Assembly (NCBI RefSeq): GCF_028765165.1
Contig: NZ_JARADB010000008.1
Span: forward strand, 124,001-188,000
DNA from: Paenibacillus sp. MAHUQ-63
GTDB taxonomy: Bacteria; Bacillota; Bacilli; Paenibacillales; NBRC-103111
Direction: 5' to 3'
Length of the DNA stretch: 64,000 nucleotides
Shown here: positions 56,791-64,000 of the stretch, piece after piece
How positions within the stretch are numbered: position 1 is the first letter of the stretch
How the letters are laid out: every line of letters starts with the position of its first letter
The notes under the pieces: generated by a model
Told to the model about the DNA's origin: nothing
The model's database searches: none
Seen by the model: only the letters and a program-made list of their open reading frames with translations
Position numbers and translations under genes: made by a program

Positions 56791-56822
56791 TCGTAATACT
56801 TTCGCCATGTTCGTTATTACGA
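56791..56822. promoter_or_regulatory. Inverted repeat TCGTAATA-N16-TATTACGA upstream of the WYL regulator
   Basis: Perfect 8-bp half-sites lie 84-115 bases before the WYL start and upstream of the tRNA-like region. Symmetry and position suit a dimeric regulator, most simply the HTH-WYL protein itself. Confidence 0.5.
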
Positions 56823-56890
56823 AAATGAGCGAAGATAGAACCTGTAGACGATAAAAGCCAAAGGGCGTTCCCATCCTACATGTTTCTTGT

Positions 56891-56976
56891 TCGGACGGTC
56901 GTAACGAGGCAGGGATATCGAGATGTCCCGCAGTGCCGCGCATCGTATGCTGCGGTATCCTGTACGATCGGACGGT
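56891..56976 (+). other. Structured non-coding stretch before the tRNA-like element
   Basis: TCGGACGGT occurs at 56891-56899 and again at 56968-56976. Between the copies lie GGGATAT-CGAG-ATGTCCC (7-bp hairpin, 56912-56929) and ATCGTA...TACGAT (56942-56968). No plausible protein frame covers it. It may be the 5' part of the same RNA as the tRNA-like element. Confidence 0.4.
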
Positions 56977-56989
56977 AAGAAACCATTAT

Positions 56990-57053
56990 TTGGGGTTCGA
57001 TTCCCCAATCGCATAATGAGCGATTCTGGTAGAACACTCGACTTCCACTCGAG
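56990..57053 (+). ncRNA. tRNA-like RNA element in circularly permuted arm order, Gly(UCC)-type anticodon arm
   Basis: The order is T arm, acceptor, D arm, anticodon arm. T arm: TGGGG (56991-56995), loop TTCGATT (56996-57002), CCCCA (57003-57007). The acceptor 3' strand ATCGC (57008-57012) is joined by ATAATGA to its pairing partner GCGAT (57020-57024). A reduced D arm with GGTA follows (57025-57036). The anticodon arm is CTCGA-CTTCCAC-TCGAG (57037-57053), with U33, anticodon UCC and A37. So the 3' half of a tRNA precedes the 5' half. It lies upstream of an SPFH protein, nucleotidyltransferase and RtcB, where comparative genomics has reported a cognate tRNA-like RNA. Confidence 0.75.
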
Positions 57054-57354
57054 CGATGATCAATTTTATTAGACCTATTAGCGGGAATCCTCAGTTTGCC
57101 ATCGAGCAGGCACTGAGAACGCAGCTTAGCAGCCAGTGGATACCGGATAGGAATAAGGTGCACGACCAGGTAGCGGCAAGAAGAGCGAGCGCGGACTGAA
57201 ACGGAGATCGCATTCGCTATCCGTAAGCTACGTGTGCAAGTACCGATTTCCCCAACCTCAAGCTTGGCTCCGCTCCTGAATCAGGGGGATTCCCTATGAG
57301 AGGTCACCAACCACCATCAAATCATCAAAGTTCCGTGAAATGAGGAGATAAATT
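57054..57354 (+). other. Leader between the tRNA-like element and the slipin gene; no protein gene
   Basis: About 300 bases, more G+C-rich than a typical spacer, with possible long-range pairing GGGAATCC (57082) with GGATTCCC (57287) and an ACCTC...GAGGT closure near 57255-57304. It may be the rest of a structured RNA or a 5' leader. GAGGAGA just before 57355 is the slipin ribosome binding site. Confidence 0.35.
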
Positions 57355-58461
57355 ATGTTTAAGAAAATCATTGTGAAAGCTGACGAAAGAGGATTATTGT
57401 TTAGAAAAGGCAGTTATGTGAAGCACTTGCAGCCGGGCGCTTATCGGATCGCTCCATTTTCGGATGATGAGATCGTCTTGTTGAATGTTACGAAGCCGTT
57501 TGCCGTGCAGGGGAAAGATCTGAATTTGTTTCTTCAAGATGAACGTCTGCTCGGTGAACTTACCGTTATCCATGTTCAGGATCATGAGTACGTGCTTCAT
57601 TATGAGGATGGCAAGTTCGTGTCGCTGCTGACAGCCGGTAAATATGCTTTCTGGACTGTGCTCAAAAAGCACGACTTTACTCGAGTCGACATTCGCCAAC
57701 CAGAGGTTGGTTCAGATATAGATAAAGCGATATTTGCGAAAATTGCTGGGTATCTCTATGCGTCCGAAGTGGCCAGCCACGAGACAGGGGTGCTATTTTA
57801 TAACAATGTCATGCAGAAGGTGCTTGCCCCGGGGAAATATTACTTTTGGAAGGGGCCGGTGATGGCATCGATCAAAACCGTCGATTTGCGGCAGCAGCAG
57901 CTGGATATGACGGGTCAGGAAATGATGACGGAAGACAAGGTAACGCTTCGTTTAAACTTCGTCTGCCAGTACAAGATTGTCAACCCGCTGCGGGTACTGG
58001 AGATCAAAGCTTTCGAAGATCAGGTCTATATTCTTCTGCAGTTAATTCTGCGTGAATATGTAGGGACTTTGAAGCTCGATGACCTGTTGCGGATGAAGCA
58101 AGAGATTGCGGCATTTGTACTTTCCCGTCTGAACGGCATGAGCGAGGATTATGGGGTTAAATTCTATTCCGCCGGTGTCAAAGATATCATTCTGCCTGGG
58201 GACGTTAAAGAGATACTGAATACGGTTCTGCTAGCCGAGAAGAAGGCCCAAGCCAACTTGATTACCCGTCGTGAGGAGACAGCTTCCACTCGCAGCCTGC
58301 TTAACACAGCCAAGCTGATGGATGAGAATCAGACTCTCTTCCGATTGAAGGAAATTGAATTTCTCGAGAAAATGTGTGAGAAAATCGGGACGATTTCGCT
58401 GACCGGCGGGGGTAATCTGTTGGAGCAGTTGAATTCGCTTCTTGGTGGGGCTAGACAATAA
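57355..58461 (+). CDS. SPFH/Band-7 (slipin-like) scaffold protein of an RNA-repair operon
   Basis: This is a 368-aa protein with a GAGGAGA site. The core has TGVLFYNNVMQKVLAPGKYYFWKG, quoted here as TGVLFYNN...LAPGKYYFWKG, then LDMTGQEMMTEDKVTLRLN and ILREYVGTLKLDDLL, the slipin pattern; a glutamate-rich helical tail follows. There is no membrane helix, unlike classical stomatins, so it is probably cytosolic or peripheral. An N-terminal half-repeat (ERGLLFRKGSYVKHLQPGAY) echoes the start of the SPFH fold. SPFH proteins are proposed scaffolds, with a tRNA-like RNA, in RtcB repair loci. Confidence 0.85.
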   Translation: MFKKIIVKADERGLLFRKGSYVKHLQPGAYRIAPFSDDEIVLLNVTKPFAVQGKDLNLFLQDERLLGELTVIHVQDHEYVLHYEDGKFVSLLTAGKYAFWTVLKKHDFTRVDIRQPEVGSDIDKAIFAKIAGYLYASEVASHETGVLFYNNVMQKVLAPGKYYFWKGPVMASIKTVDLRQQQLDMTGQEMMTEDKVTLRLNFVCQYKIVNPLRVLEIKAFEDQVYILLQLILREYVGTLKLDDLLRMKQEIAAFVLSRLNGMSEDYGVKFYSAGVKDIILPGDVKEILNTVLLAEKKAQANLITRREETASTRSLLNTAKLMDENQTLFRLKEIEFLEKMCEKIGTISLTGGGNLLEQLNSLLGGARQ

Positions 58462-58489
58462 CGTAAAATACCGGAGAGGGGATAGCCGC

Positions 58490-59335
58490 ATGCATGATGT
58501 CGGAGAACATGTATTAGAGGAATTAAGGCAAATCGAGAAGAAAGAGAACGTCCGGATCTTGTATGCATGCGAATCGGGCAGCCGTGCATGGGGATTCCCA
58601 TCAAAGGATAGCGATTACGACGTGAGATTTCTCTATGTTCGGCCTGTGGAGTGGTACTTATCGATCTATGAGAAGCGGGATGTGATCGAACGTCCGATTA
58701 GCGACATGCTGGATATCAATGGATGGGATTTGCGCAAAGCTTTGAACTTATTCCGTAAGTCCAATCCACCGCTGCTCGAGTGGCTTCAGTCCCCGATCGT
58801 CTATAGGGAGAACCATGAAGTAGCGGATCAAATTCGTTGTATTGCTCCTTTCACGTTTTCACCAAGGTCATGCATGCATCACTATTTGCACATGGCGAAG
58901 GGGAACTATCGGGAGTACCTGCAGGGTGAGCTGGTGAAAATCAAGAAATACTTTTATGTTCTCCGTCCGATTCTGGCATGCGAATGGATAGAAAAGCACA
59001 ATACCATGCCGCCTATAGAATTTGGTAGGCTGGTTGATGCCATTCTGCCAAGGGAAAGCGAGCTTAAGGAGATTATCGGTGGTTTGCTTGTACGTAAAAG
59101 AGCAGGCGATGAGATGGATTACGAACCGAGGATTAACGCGATCAACACGTTTTTGGAAGAAAGAATGGAGTTTTACGGGCGGATATCAGCGGGTATGCAG
59201 TCGTCAGATGGGGGACAGGATCAGAGGCTTGACGAGTTGTTTCGATCCGTGCTGACACAAGTATGGGAACAAGGTAATGAAAACAATACTACTAAGCCAA
59301 AGGGCTTTAAACTCGGGTATGATTACAAGATGTAG
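58490..59335 (+). CDS. YcgL-type (pol-beta superfamily) nucleotidyltransferase associated with RNA ligase
   Basis: This is a 281-aa protein. The ATG at 58490 has GGAGAGGGG upstream. ACESGSRAWGFPSKDSDYDVRFLYV is the nucleotidyltransferase signature (GSRAWG and the DxD of DSDYD); WDLRKALNLFRKSNPPLLEWL and a helical C-terminus are those of COG3541/YcgL. Comparative genomics links this family to diverse RNA ligases, suggesting addition of nucleotides to broken RNA ends before sealing. It sits 28 bases after slipin and 15 before rtcB. Confidence 0.88.
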   Translation: MHDVGEHVLEELRQIEKKENVRILYACESGSRAWGFPSKDSDYDVRFLYVRPVEWYLSIYEKRDVIERPISDMLDINGWDLRKALNLFRKSNPPLLEWLQSPIVYRENHEVADQIRCIAPFTFSPRSCMHHYLHMAKGNYREYLQGELVKIKKYFYVLRPILACEWIEKHNTMPPIEFGRLVDAILPRESELKEIIGGLLVRKRAGDEMDYEPRINAINTFLEERMEFYGRISAGMQSSDGGQDQRLDELFRSVLTQVWEQGNENNTTKPKGFKLGYDYKM

Positions 59336-59350
59336 GAGTTGAAATAGGAT

Positions 59351-60577
59351 ATGGCGTATCAACATATAGAAGGCGTTCGTGTCTGGGGGAATCCCGACAG
59401 CGGGGCGTTAGCGCAAGCAAAGATATGTGCGAACACTGGTAATGTCGTCCAAACGCTGCTTATGGCGGATCATCATAAAGGGTACAGCCAACCGATCGGC
59501 GGTGTTGTCGTCTATGACGGACAAATCTCTCCTTCCGGTGTGGGGTATGACATTGCATGCGGCAACAAAGCGGTGCGTACCAATTTGTTTGCCGAATCTA
59601 TGAAGCCCGCATTAGCGAGGAAGATGGATGAGATCGCCCGCAAAATCTCTTTTGGCGTGGGCCGTGTTAATAATGAGAAGGTGGATCACGAGCTTTATGA
59701 CGATCCGGATTGGGCCGTCTTCAAGGCGGTGGGCAAACAGGAGCACGAAAAGCTGAAAGCCTTGGCGCAAAGTCAGCTCGGCACCGTCGGCAGCGGCAAC
59801 CACTTCGTAGATTTGTTCGAAGAGGCGGGGACCGGCCGTGTGTGGATCGCGAATCATCTCGGGAGCCGCGGGTTCGGTCACAAAACGGCAAGCGGCTTCA
59901 TCAACTTGGCTGCCGGCAGAGAGTTTCTCGCGAACGCCCCCGGTGAGAAGATGGATCAGCCGCCTGTCCTGCTGGATCTGAGCAGCGAGCTTGGCGATAT
60001 GTACTACCGGGCGATGAAGCTGGCGGGGCGTTATGCCTATGCCGGGCGGGATTATGTGATGAAGCAGGTATTGTCGATTATGGGAGCGGAAGCGGACCTG
60101 GAAGTGCATAACCATCATAACTACGCTTGGCAGGAGGAGCATAACGGCAAGCAAGTCGTGGTCGTCCGCAAAGGAGCAACTCCGTCCGCACCCGGTCAGG
60201 TTGGCTTCATCGGCGGCAGTATGGGCGATATCTCCGTTATCGTGAAGGGGAAGGATAGCCTGGAGAACCGGGATGCTTACTACAGCACCGTTCATGGAGC
60301 GGGGCGGGTCATGAGCCGGACTCAAGCGGCAGGGAAAATGAACTGGAAAACCCGCGCCCGAAACGGCGGTCAAATCAGTGCGGAACAAATGATGAAAGCT
60401 GTTCGGGATTATGGTGTGGAGCTGCGCGGCGCGGGTACGGACGAGAGTCCTTTCGTGTACCGGAAGCTGCAAGAAGTGCTGGATGCGCATGCGGAAACGA
60501 TCGAGGTTATGCATGTACTGAAGCCGATCGGTGTTTGTATGGCTGGAGCGGATGAGTTTGATCCGTATAAGGATTGA
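59351..60577 (+). CDS. rtcB: RNA-splicing/repair ligase RtcB
   Basis: This is a 408-aa protein of usual length for the short RtcB group. The metal ligands are present: YDIACGNKAVRTN (Cys), VGSGNHFVDLFE (His), NHLGSRGFG (His), HNHHNYAWQE (His). The guanylated His lies in STVHGAGRVMSRTQA. RtcB seals 2',3'-cyclic phosphate or 3'-phosphate ends to 5'-OH ends with GTP and Mn2+. It could repair tRNAs cut by anticodon nucleases, or circularise the permuted tRNA-like RNA upstream. No archease gene is adjacent. Confidence 0.93.
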   Translation: MAYQHIEGVRVWGNPDSGALAQAKICANTGNVVQTLLMADHHKGYSQPIGGVVVYDGQISPSGVGYDIACGNKAVRTNLFAESMKPALARKMDEIARKISFGVGRVNNEKVDHELYDDPDWAVFKAVGKQEHEKLKALAQSQLGTVGSGNHFVDLFEEAGTGRVWIANHLGSRGFGHKTASGFINLAAGREFLANAPGEKMDQPPVLLDLSSELGDMYYRAMKLAGRYAYAGRDYVMKQVLSIMGAEADLEVHNHHNYAWQEEHNGKQVVVVRKGATPSAPGQVGFIGGSMGDISVIVKGKDSLENRDAYYSTVHGAGRVMSRTQAAGKMNWKTRARNGGQISAEQMMKAVRDYGVELRGAGTDESPFVYRKLQEVLDAHAETIEVMHVLKPIGVCMAGADEFDPYKD

Positions 60578-60671
60578 TTTTATTTTCAACCGGCATTATC
60601 GAAAAAGAGTGATCTAGCGTGAGTAAGCTTAATGAATGGTTCAAGAAGTAGACATAAGGAGGTCGAACATC

Positions 60672-61238
60672 GTGTCAAATCCGGATGAGAAGAAAATCCA
60701 CACCTATCAAGATTGGTTGACTTGGGAAGGAAATTGGGAGTTAATAAACGGAAAAGCTTATAACATATCGCCGGCTCCAACTTCATTGCACCAATTTATT
60801 GTAGGCGAGCTTCATTTTGAATTGCGGACATTTTTTCAGGATCGGAGTTACTATGTGTTCGTGGCTCCATTCGATGTTTATTTCAGTGAAAGCGGCGAGT
60901 ACGAAACACCTGATCATGTTACACAGCCGGATCTCTCGGTTGTTTGCTCGAAGGATCAAATATCCAAAAACGGTTGTTATGGTGCCCCCAAGTTAATCAT
61001 TGAGGTTCTGTCACCATCCACGGCGTTGAAAGATTTTAATGAAAAGTTTAATTTATATCAGAAGTATGGCGTACAGGAGTATTGGATTGTTGATCCTGGG
61101 AATCGAACGATTCATGTATACACGCTGCAGGAGGGCGCTTACCAGGTACGGAATCTGTATACGGAGCAGGAGGAAATTCAATCTTTCGTTTTCAAAGATT
61201 TGCATATGTCTGCGAGCAGACTGTTTAGCTGGGAATAA
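60672..61238 (+). CDS. Uma2-type (DUF820) PD-(D/E)xK fold protein
   Basis: This is a 188-aa protein. GTG 60672 is preferred because AAGGAGG ends 9 bases before it; an ATG at 60636 is in frame without a site. WELINGKAYNISPAPT, then TQPDLSVVC, KLIIEVLSPST and KFNLYQKYGVQEYWIVDP form the Uma2 nuclease-like core (D...ExL). The family is very widespread in Paenibacillus and cyanobacteria and its function is unsettled. It looks transcriptionally separate from rtcB. Confidence 0.88.
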   Translation: MSNPDEKKIHTYQDWLTWEGNWELINGKAYNISPAPTSLHQFIVGELHFELRTFFQDRSYYVFVAPFDVYFSESGEYETPDHVTQPDLSVVCSKDQISKNGCYGAPKLIIEVLSPSTALKDFNEKFNLYQKYGVQEYWIVDPGNRTIHVYTLQEGAYQVRNLYTEQEEIQSFVFKDLHMSASRLFSWE

Positions 61239-61499
61239 TGCATAAATGAATCAGCAGAAAGGCATCGTAATCTTCTTTAACAGGAGGGACGGTGTCTTTT
61301 TTATATATGAAGTCTTTTCCTTGGACCACTTAACTATGTTGCGGAGAAGCGCCAGCATAATGGATTAAGCCACTCGGACTTTATCAAATCTTTATACAGA
61401 CTTATGTAAATCTTCATCGACATTCGAATTTAATTATGTAAAATATTGTGTGGTTGTAGATCTTTTCAGATTGGATCAATGAACTTAAGGAGCACATTC

Positions 61500-62162
61500 A
61501 TGATAAACTTTGAGGAAAGAAAAAGGTTAATCTCGTTAATTATCGTACTATGCTTTGCATTTTTATGGCCGATTATTAATTCAACATATCTTCTATTTCA
61601 CCCAAGTAGTGGGGCGGTAGGCGGTAGTCATTTGGACTTCGGTTTTAGCGTGGTCCTTGAACTGCTTGCATTAATCTTACTTGGCGCCTCACTCCGGAGT
61701 CAGCAAAGGAGCTTCAAGGAACTTGGCATTACCTTCAAAGTCTCCGATCTTGGTCATGCGATATTACTCTATTTCTCCTTCTATATACTCGAGATACTAA
61801 TGTTTCTATTTGTCCCACACATGAATGCTGAAGTTCGTAACATTGGGTTTTTAAAAAGCGATATGACACCATTTTATCTCATATTTATCCTTGTGAATCC
61901 TTTCTTTGAAGAGTTGATCGTTCGGGCTTATGGAATAACGGAGTTTCTTCACTTTTTCAAAAAAGAAGAGATCGCTGTTCTGGCTAGTACACTGATCCAA
62001 ACGTCGTATCATTTGTATCAAGGTGCAATTCCCGCGATATTAAACGGGGTACTATTTTTTGTTTTCTCCATTTATTTTGCGAAAAAGAGACGCATTATTC
62101 CCATTATTCTGGTTCACGGGTTTCTTGATATGTACGCGATGATTCAATTTCATGGGACTTGA
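61500..62162 (+). CDS. CPBP/CAAX-type intramembrane protease family protein
   Basis: This is a 220-aa protein. The ATG at 61500 has TTAAGGAGC upstream; the frame extends to 61446 without a better site. Six or so membrane helices are visible. NPFFEELIVRAYGITEF gives the EExxxR motif, TSYHLYQG and ILVHGFLDMYA the two histidine motifs of the CPBP family. In firmicutes such proteins often mature or give immunity to peptides. No peptide gene is clear nearby. The 260 bases before it hold no gene. Confidence 0.85.
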   Translation: MINFEERKRLISLIIVLCFAFLWPIINSTYLLFHPSSGAVGGSHLDFGFSVVLELLALILLGASLRSQQRSFKELGITFKVSDLGHAILLYFSFYILEILMFLFVPHMNAEVRNIGFLKSDMTPFYLIFILVNPFFEELIVRAYGITEFLHFFKKEEIAVLASTLIQTSYHLYQGAIPAILNGVLFFVFSIYFAKKRRIIPIILVHGFLDMYAMIQFHGT

Positions 62163-62179
62163 TAATGTTTGATTTTGGA

Positions 62180-62208
62180 GGAAGCCACGTGAGTGGTTTC
62201 CTTTTTTA
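62180..62208 (+). terminator. Terminator after the CPBP gene
   Basis: GGAAGCCAC-GTGA-GTGGTTTCC (9-bp stem, one G-T pair) is followed by six T. Confidence 0.85.
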
Positions 62209-62320
62209 GTTTTCAGCGTTTTCAAACTGGTTTGTGAGAGGAAACAAAAGGTAAACATGAGTGAAATATAGTAATAATTGTATATTTCCACAAACTATAT
62301 TAGCATTATAGCTAGCTACA

Positions 62321-62536
62321 ATGAGTAAAAGTAAAACTAGGAGGATCGGAACTTATAAAATTGAAATTCGGGAGCGAGTCATAACGCACTTTTTGCCCCT
62401 AATAGTTCTATTAGAACTGATTTTAATTTTCTGCGATGCATGTCAAAGTAATTATCCCTCGAGCAAGCCCTCTCATTCGGAATCTGCATCAGCCCTGGAG
62501 CCAACCATCAAGGGATATATAACAATTCAAATTTAG
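62321..62536 (+). CDS. Possible small membrane or secreted protein (71 aa)
   Basis: The ATG lacks a clear ribosome binding site. A hydrophobic stretch (FLPLIVLLELILIFCDAC) is followed by a Ser/Pro-rich tail, which could be a single-pass or lipoprotein-like peptide. It overlaps the following small gene's earliest possible start by one base. Confidence 0.35.
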   Translation: MSKSKTRRIGTYKIEIRERVITHFLPLIVLLELILIFCDACQSNYPSSKPSHSESASALEPTIKGYITIQI

Positions 62537-62553
62537 TGAATGGAGATGGTTGT

Positions 62554-62730
62554 GTGGGTGAAGATGTAAAGTGGAATTTATCGGCTGTATACTGGGGACT
62601 CTTCTCTTCAATTTTACCTTTTATTTTGTTATTTGTTGTTGTAGTTATAGTTATGGTTTATAACGTAAAAAATAGTAGAGAATTAAATAGAATACTTGAA
62701 GAAATCCAAGAACTAAAAAAGAAATTCTAG
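62554..62730 (+). CDS. Small single-pass membrane protein (58 aa)
   Basis: GTG 62554 follows GGAGATGG by a normal gap; an earlier GTG at 62536 has none. One membrane helix (SSILPFILLFVVVVIVMVYNV) is followed by a charged coiled-coil tail (SRELNRILEEIQELKKKF), a common architecture of small Bacillales proteins. Function unknown. From 62731 to 63020 I see no convincing gene. Confidence 0.6.
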   Translation: MGEDVKWNLSAVYWGLFSSILPFILLFVVVVIVMVYNVKNSRELNRILEEIQELKKKF

Positions 62731-63020
62731 AAAAGACTTGATGCAAAAGTAATACCAATGAGAATACGAGGCACGATGAAATTTGGGTTATATGCCCTGA
62801 TTATTATGCATCTTCTCTGAAAACATAGTGAGGAGAAAAAAGATAGAGGAAATGCTGATTAATATAATAACAGAAAGTCTGACAAAATAATTCTTTAATC
62901 CTATACGAATAGAAATACACCTCTCAATCTCAAAATCAACATTCAATAAGTGAAAAAAGCCACCCCGCAAGAGAGTGACTTAATGTACTGATATTAAATC
63001 CCTGTTCTTTGACAAGTAAT

Positions 63021-63188
63021 TCACTTATTTTGAATGAGGTATGAAACGAAAATGACTAGAGATGTAATAAAAGCACCTAACCATCCGATAGTAGGAGCAT
63101 ACTCTACATAGCTCTGACCATACAAAACAAACAACATGAAGATAACGTTTAACACCATAGCCGAAACTACTATTAATTTACTTTTCAT
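63021..63188 (-). CDS. Small two-helix membrane protein (55 aa)
   Basis: On the minus strand an ATG at 63188 follows AAGGAGACTGTT. The protein has two hydrophobic helices (LIVVSAMVLNVIFMLFVLYG and WLGAFITSLVIFVSYLI) joined by a short loop. No known motif. Confidence 0.65.
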   Translation of the reverse strand: MKSKLIVVSAMVLNVIFMLFVLYGQSYVEYAPTIGWLGAFITSLVIFVSYLIQNK

Positions 63189-63495
63189 AACAGTCTCCTT
63201 ACATATACGAAGTGGCTATACGCTTCATCAATTAATAGGAACTTGGATCTTTTTGGCATGTGCCGGAACAATAGCCTACCACGGATCCTGATACAACAGT
63301 AAATACGTTAATTCAGGATCAATGCATCCTTTATTTTTCACCCCTTACTTATTAAGTAAAATAAATATAATTATTACAACATACGTACGATAAAAAATAA
63401 TAAATGTCTATGGAATATGAGAAAATTTGTAAAATCTTTATGCTTCTTTAATGTTATTAATTTATTACTAGAGGAATAAGGAGGAGATTACAGGG

Positions 63496-63699
63496 ATTAT
63501 CGAATGTTACTATGTCGACTCGGAGGGGAAAAGAGTTAAATTAGATAGGAGCATGTTTCATCCTTACAAAAATGTAGCTGTTGATACTTACTTTGCCGAC
63601 GGAAGACGTGGGCGGATTCCTCCCGTGTTGGGGGTGTATATTGGATCCGTAGATCAATTAATGCATTTCATAGAATTGAATTTCCATGTTAAGTTATAA
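63496..63699 (+). CDS. Small protein (67 aa), apparently starting at ATT
   Basis: A strong AAGGAGGAG (63478-63486) has no ATG, GTG or TTG at normal distance in the open frame; an ATT at 63496 sits 9 bases after it. The frame reads coherently (ECYYVDSEGKRVKLDRSMFH, then FADGRRGRIPPVLGVYIGS) to TAA. The next candidate is ATG 63553, whose AGGAG is too close. Function unknown. Confidence 0.5.
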   Translation: MIECYYVDSEGKRVKLDRSMFHPYKNVAVDTYFADGRRGRIPPVLGVYIGSVDQLMHFIELNFHVKL

Positions 63700-63730
63700 C
63701 GCTAGATCGTAGAATGGAAGGAGTTTAACA

Positions 63731-63930
63731 ATGAATGAAAAGGTTCTTGATTTACGCCTTAATTGTTGTCTTAAGCTACTTTTCGGGAGTCCTGTCCTAC
63801 AGTACGGCTCACCCCTGATAATAACGAGATGGATCAACTATATCCCTGGGTAAAAGTCTTTTTTTTATTTTTAGCACTTCCCATATATTTTGTAATCATC
63901 TTATTTTTTCGCCTTATTAAGACTCGTTGA
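63731..63930 (+). pseudogene. Frameshifted small membrane protein
   Basis: From ATG 63735 the frame gives a hydrophobic start (KRFLIYALIVVLSYFSGVLS) that stops after CACCCC; the next frame continues with EMDQLYPWVKVFFLFLALP and a second helix to a TGA at 63930. One frameshift in the C-run at about 63810 would join them. The ribosome binding site suits ATG 63731, four bases earlier and in another frame, so the 5' end may also be disturbed. Confidence 0.4.
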
Positions 63931-64000
63931 TTTGGGTATTTAACAAGACCGGAAATTTTATTGTCCGAATATGCACTCTTACTTTATTCGTTTTTCATAG

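Noticed and set aside
56990-57053. Ordinary tRNA-Gly gene
   Set aside because: The T arm comes before the acceptor and anticodon arms, there is no conventional 5' acceptor strand upstream of the T arm, and the D arm is too short. It is therefore listed as a permuted tRNA-like RNA.
59612-60589. Long minus-strand ORF opposite rtcB
   Set aside because: The plus strand encodes complete RtcB; the minus translation is His/Arg-rich without motifs.
62788-62970. Minus-strand 60-codon hydrophobic ORF
   Set aside because: No convincing ribosome binding site; A+T-rich spacer can yield hydrophobic frames by chance.
63225-63345. Minus-strand peptide ending VSGSVVGYCSGTCQKDPSSY
   Set aside because: Looks like a small cysteine peptide, but there is no start codon in frame and no modification genes beside it.

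Overview
The window looks like a chromosome segment of a Paenibacillus-type Gram-positive (Bacillales). Supporting signs are strong AGGAGG-type ribosome binding sites, GTG/TTG starts, an S-layer-homology (SLH) surface protein, an OmpR-type two-component pair, rho-independent terminators, and firmicute-style GlmS/GlmM and CysD/CysN. No rRNA, canonical tRNA, IS element or CRISPR array was seen. All assignments come from reading the sequence; no database search was run.

Layout. 0-1 kb: a YhaM-like HD exoribonuclease cut by the window edge and by an in-frame TAA, then a small cysteine-containing protein. 1.2-18.2 kb: a defence-like block. It holds a large SF1 helicase with a C-terminal nuclease-like domain, then (after a terminator) eight tightly packed genes: vWA protein, PP2C-like phosphatase, Ser/Thr kinase (the TerY-P triad), Upf1-like SF1 helicase, winged-helix protein with a HEPN-like motif, coiled-coil McrB-like AAA+ protein, DUF2357/McrC-like zinc-ribbon protein, and an unknown 220-aa protein. 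18.2-22 kb: decayed genes (a CARF-like remnant, a DUF2075 helicase remnant), an Mrr-like restriction nuclease and small unknowns. 22.3-28.4 kb: two side-by-side PLD-nuclease/SF2-helicase genes, each next to a nucleotide pyrophosphohydrolase (MazG-like, Nudix); the second helicase has an in-frame TAA. 28.5-29.4 kb: XRE regulator with a divergent small gene, and a Fic remnant.

29.8-43.2 kb: a ten-gene exopolysaccharide operon. It makes its own UDP-GlcNAc (GlmS, GlmM, stand-alone uridylyltransferase), oxidises it (WbpA-type dehydrogenase), and has a processive family-2 glycosyltransferase, a glycosidase-like membrane protein, HEAT and pseudo-receiver accessory proteins and two secreted proteins. 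A response regulator and histidine kinase follow. 46.2-49.1 kb: cysD-cysN for sulfate activation, cysN carrying a degenerate APS-kinase tail and an in-frame remnant copy of that tail. 49.4-54.5 kb: a 1697-aa secreted SLH protein.

54.6-60.6 kb: an RNA-repair locus. Two overlapping WYL regulators face a non-coding region containing a tRNA-like element whose arms occur in permuted order; then come an SPFH/slipin scaffold, a YcgL-type nucleotidyltransferase and the RNA ligase RtcB. 60.6-64 kb: a Uma2-type nuclease-fold protein, a CPBP membrane protease and several small membrane or unknown proteins, one probably starting at ATT.

The items most worth a second look are the permuted tRNA-like RNA of the RtcB locus, the eight-gene TerY-P-linked system, and the paired PLD-helicase/pyrophosphohydrolase cassettes.
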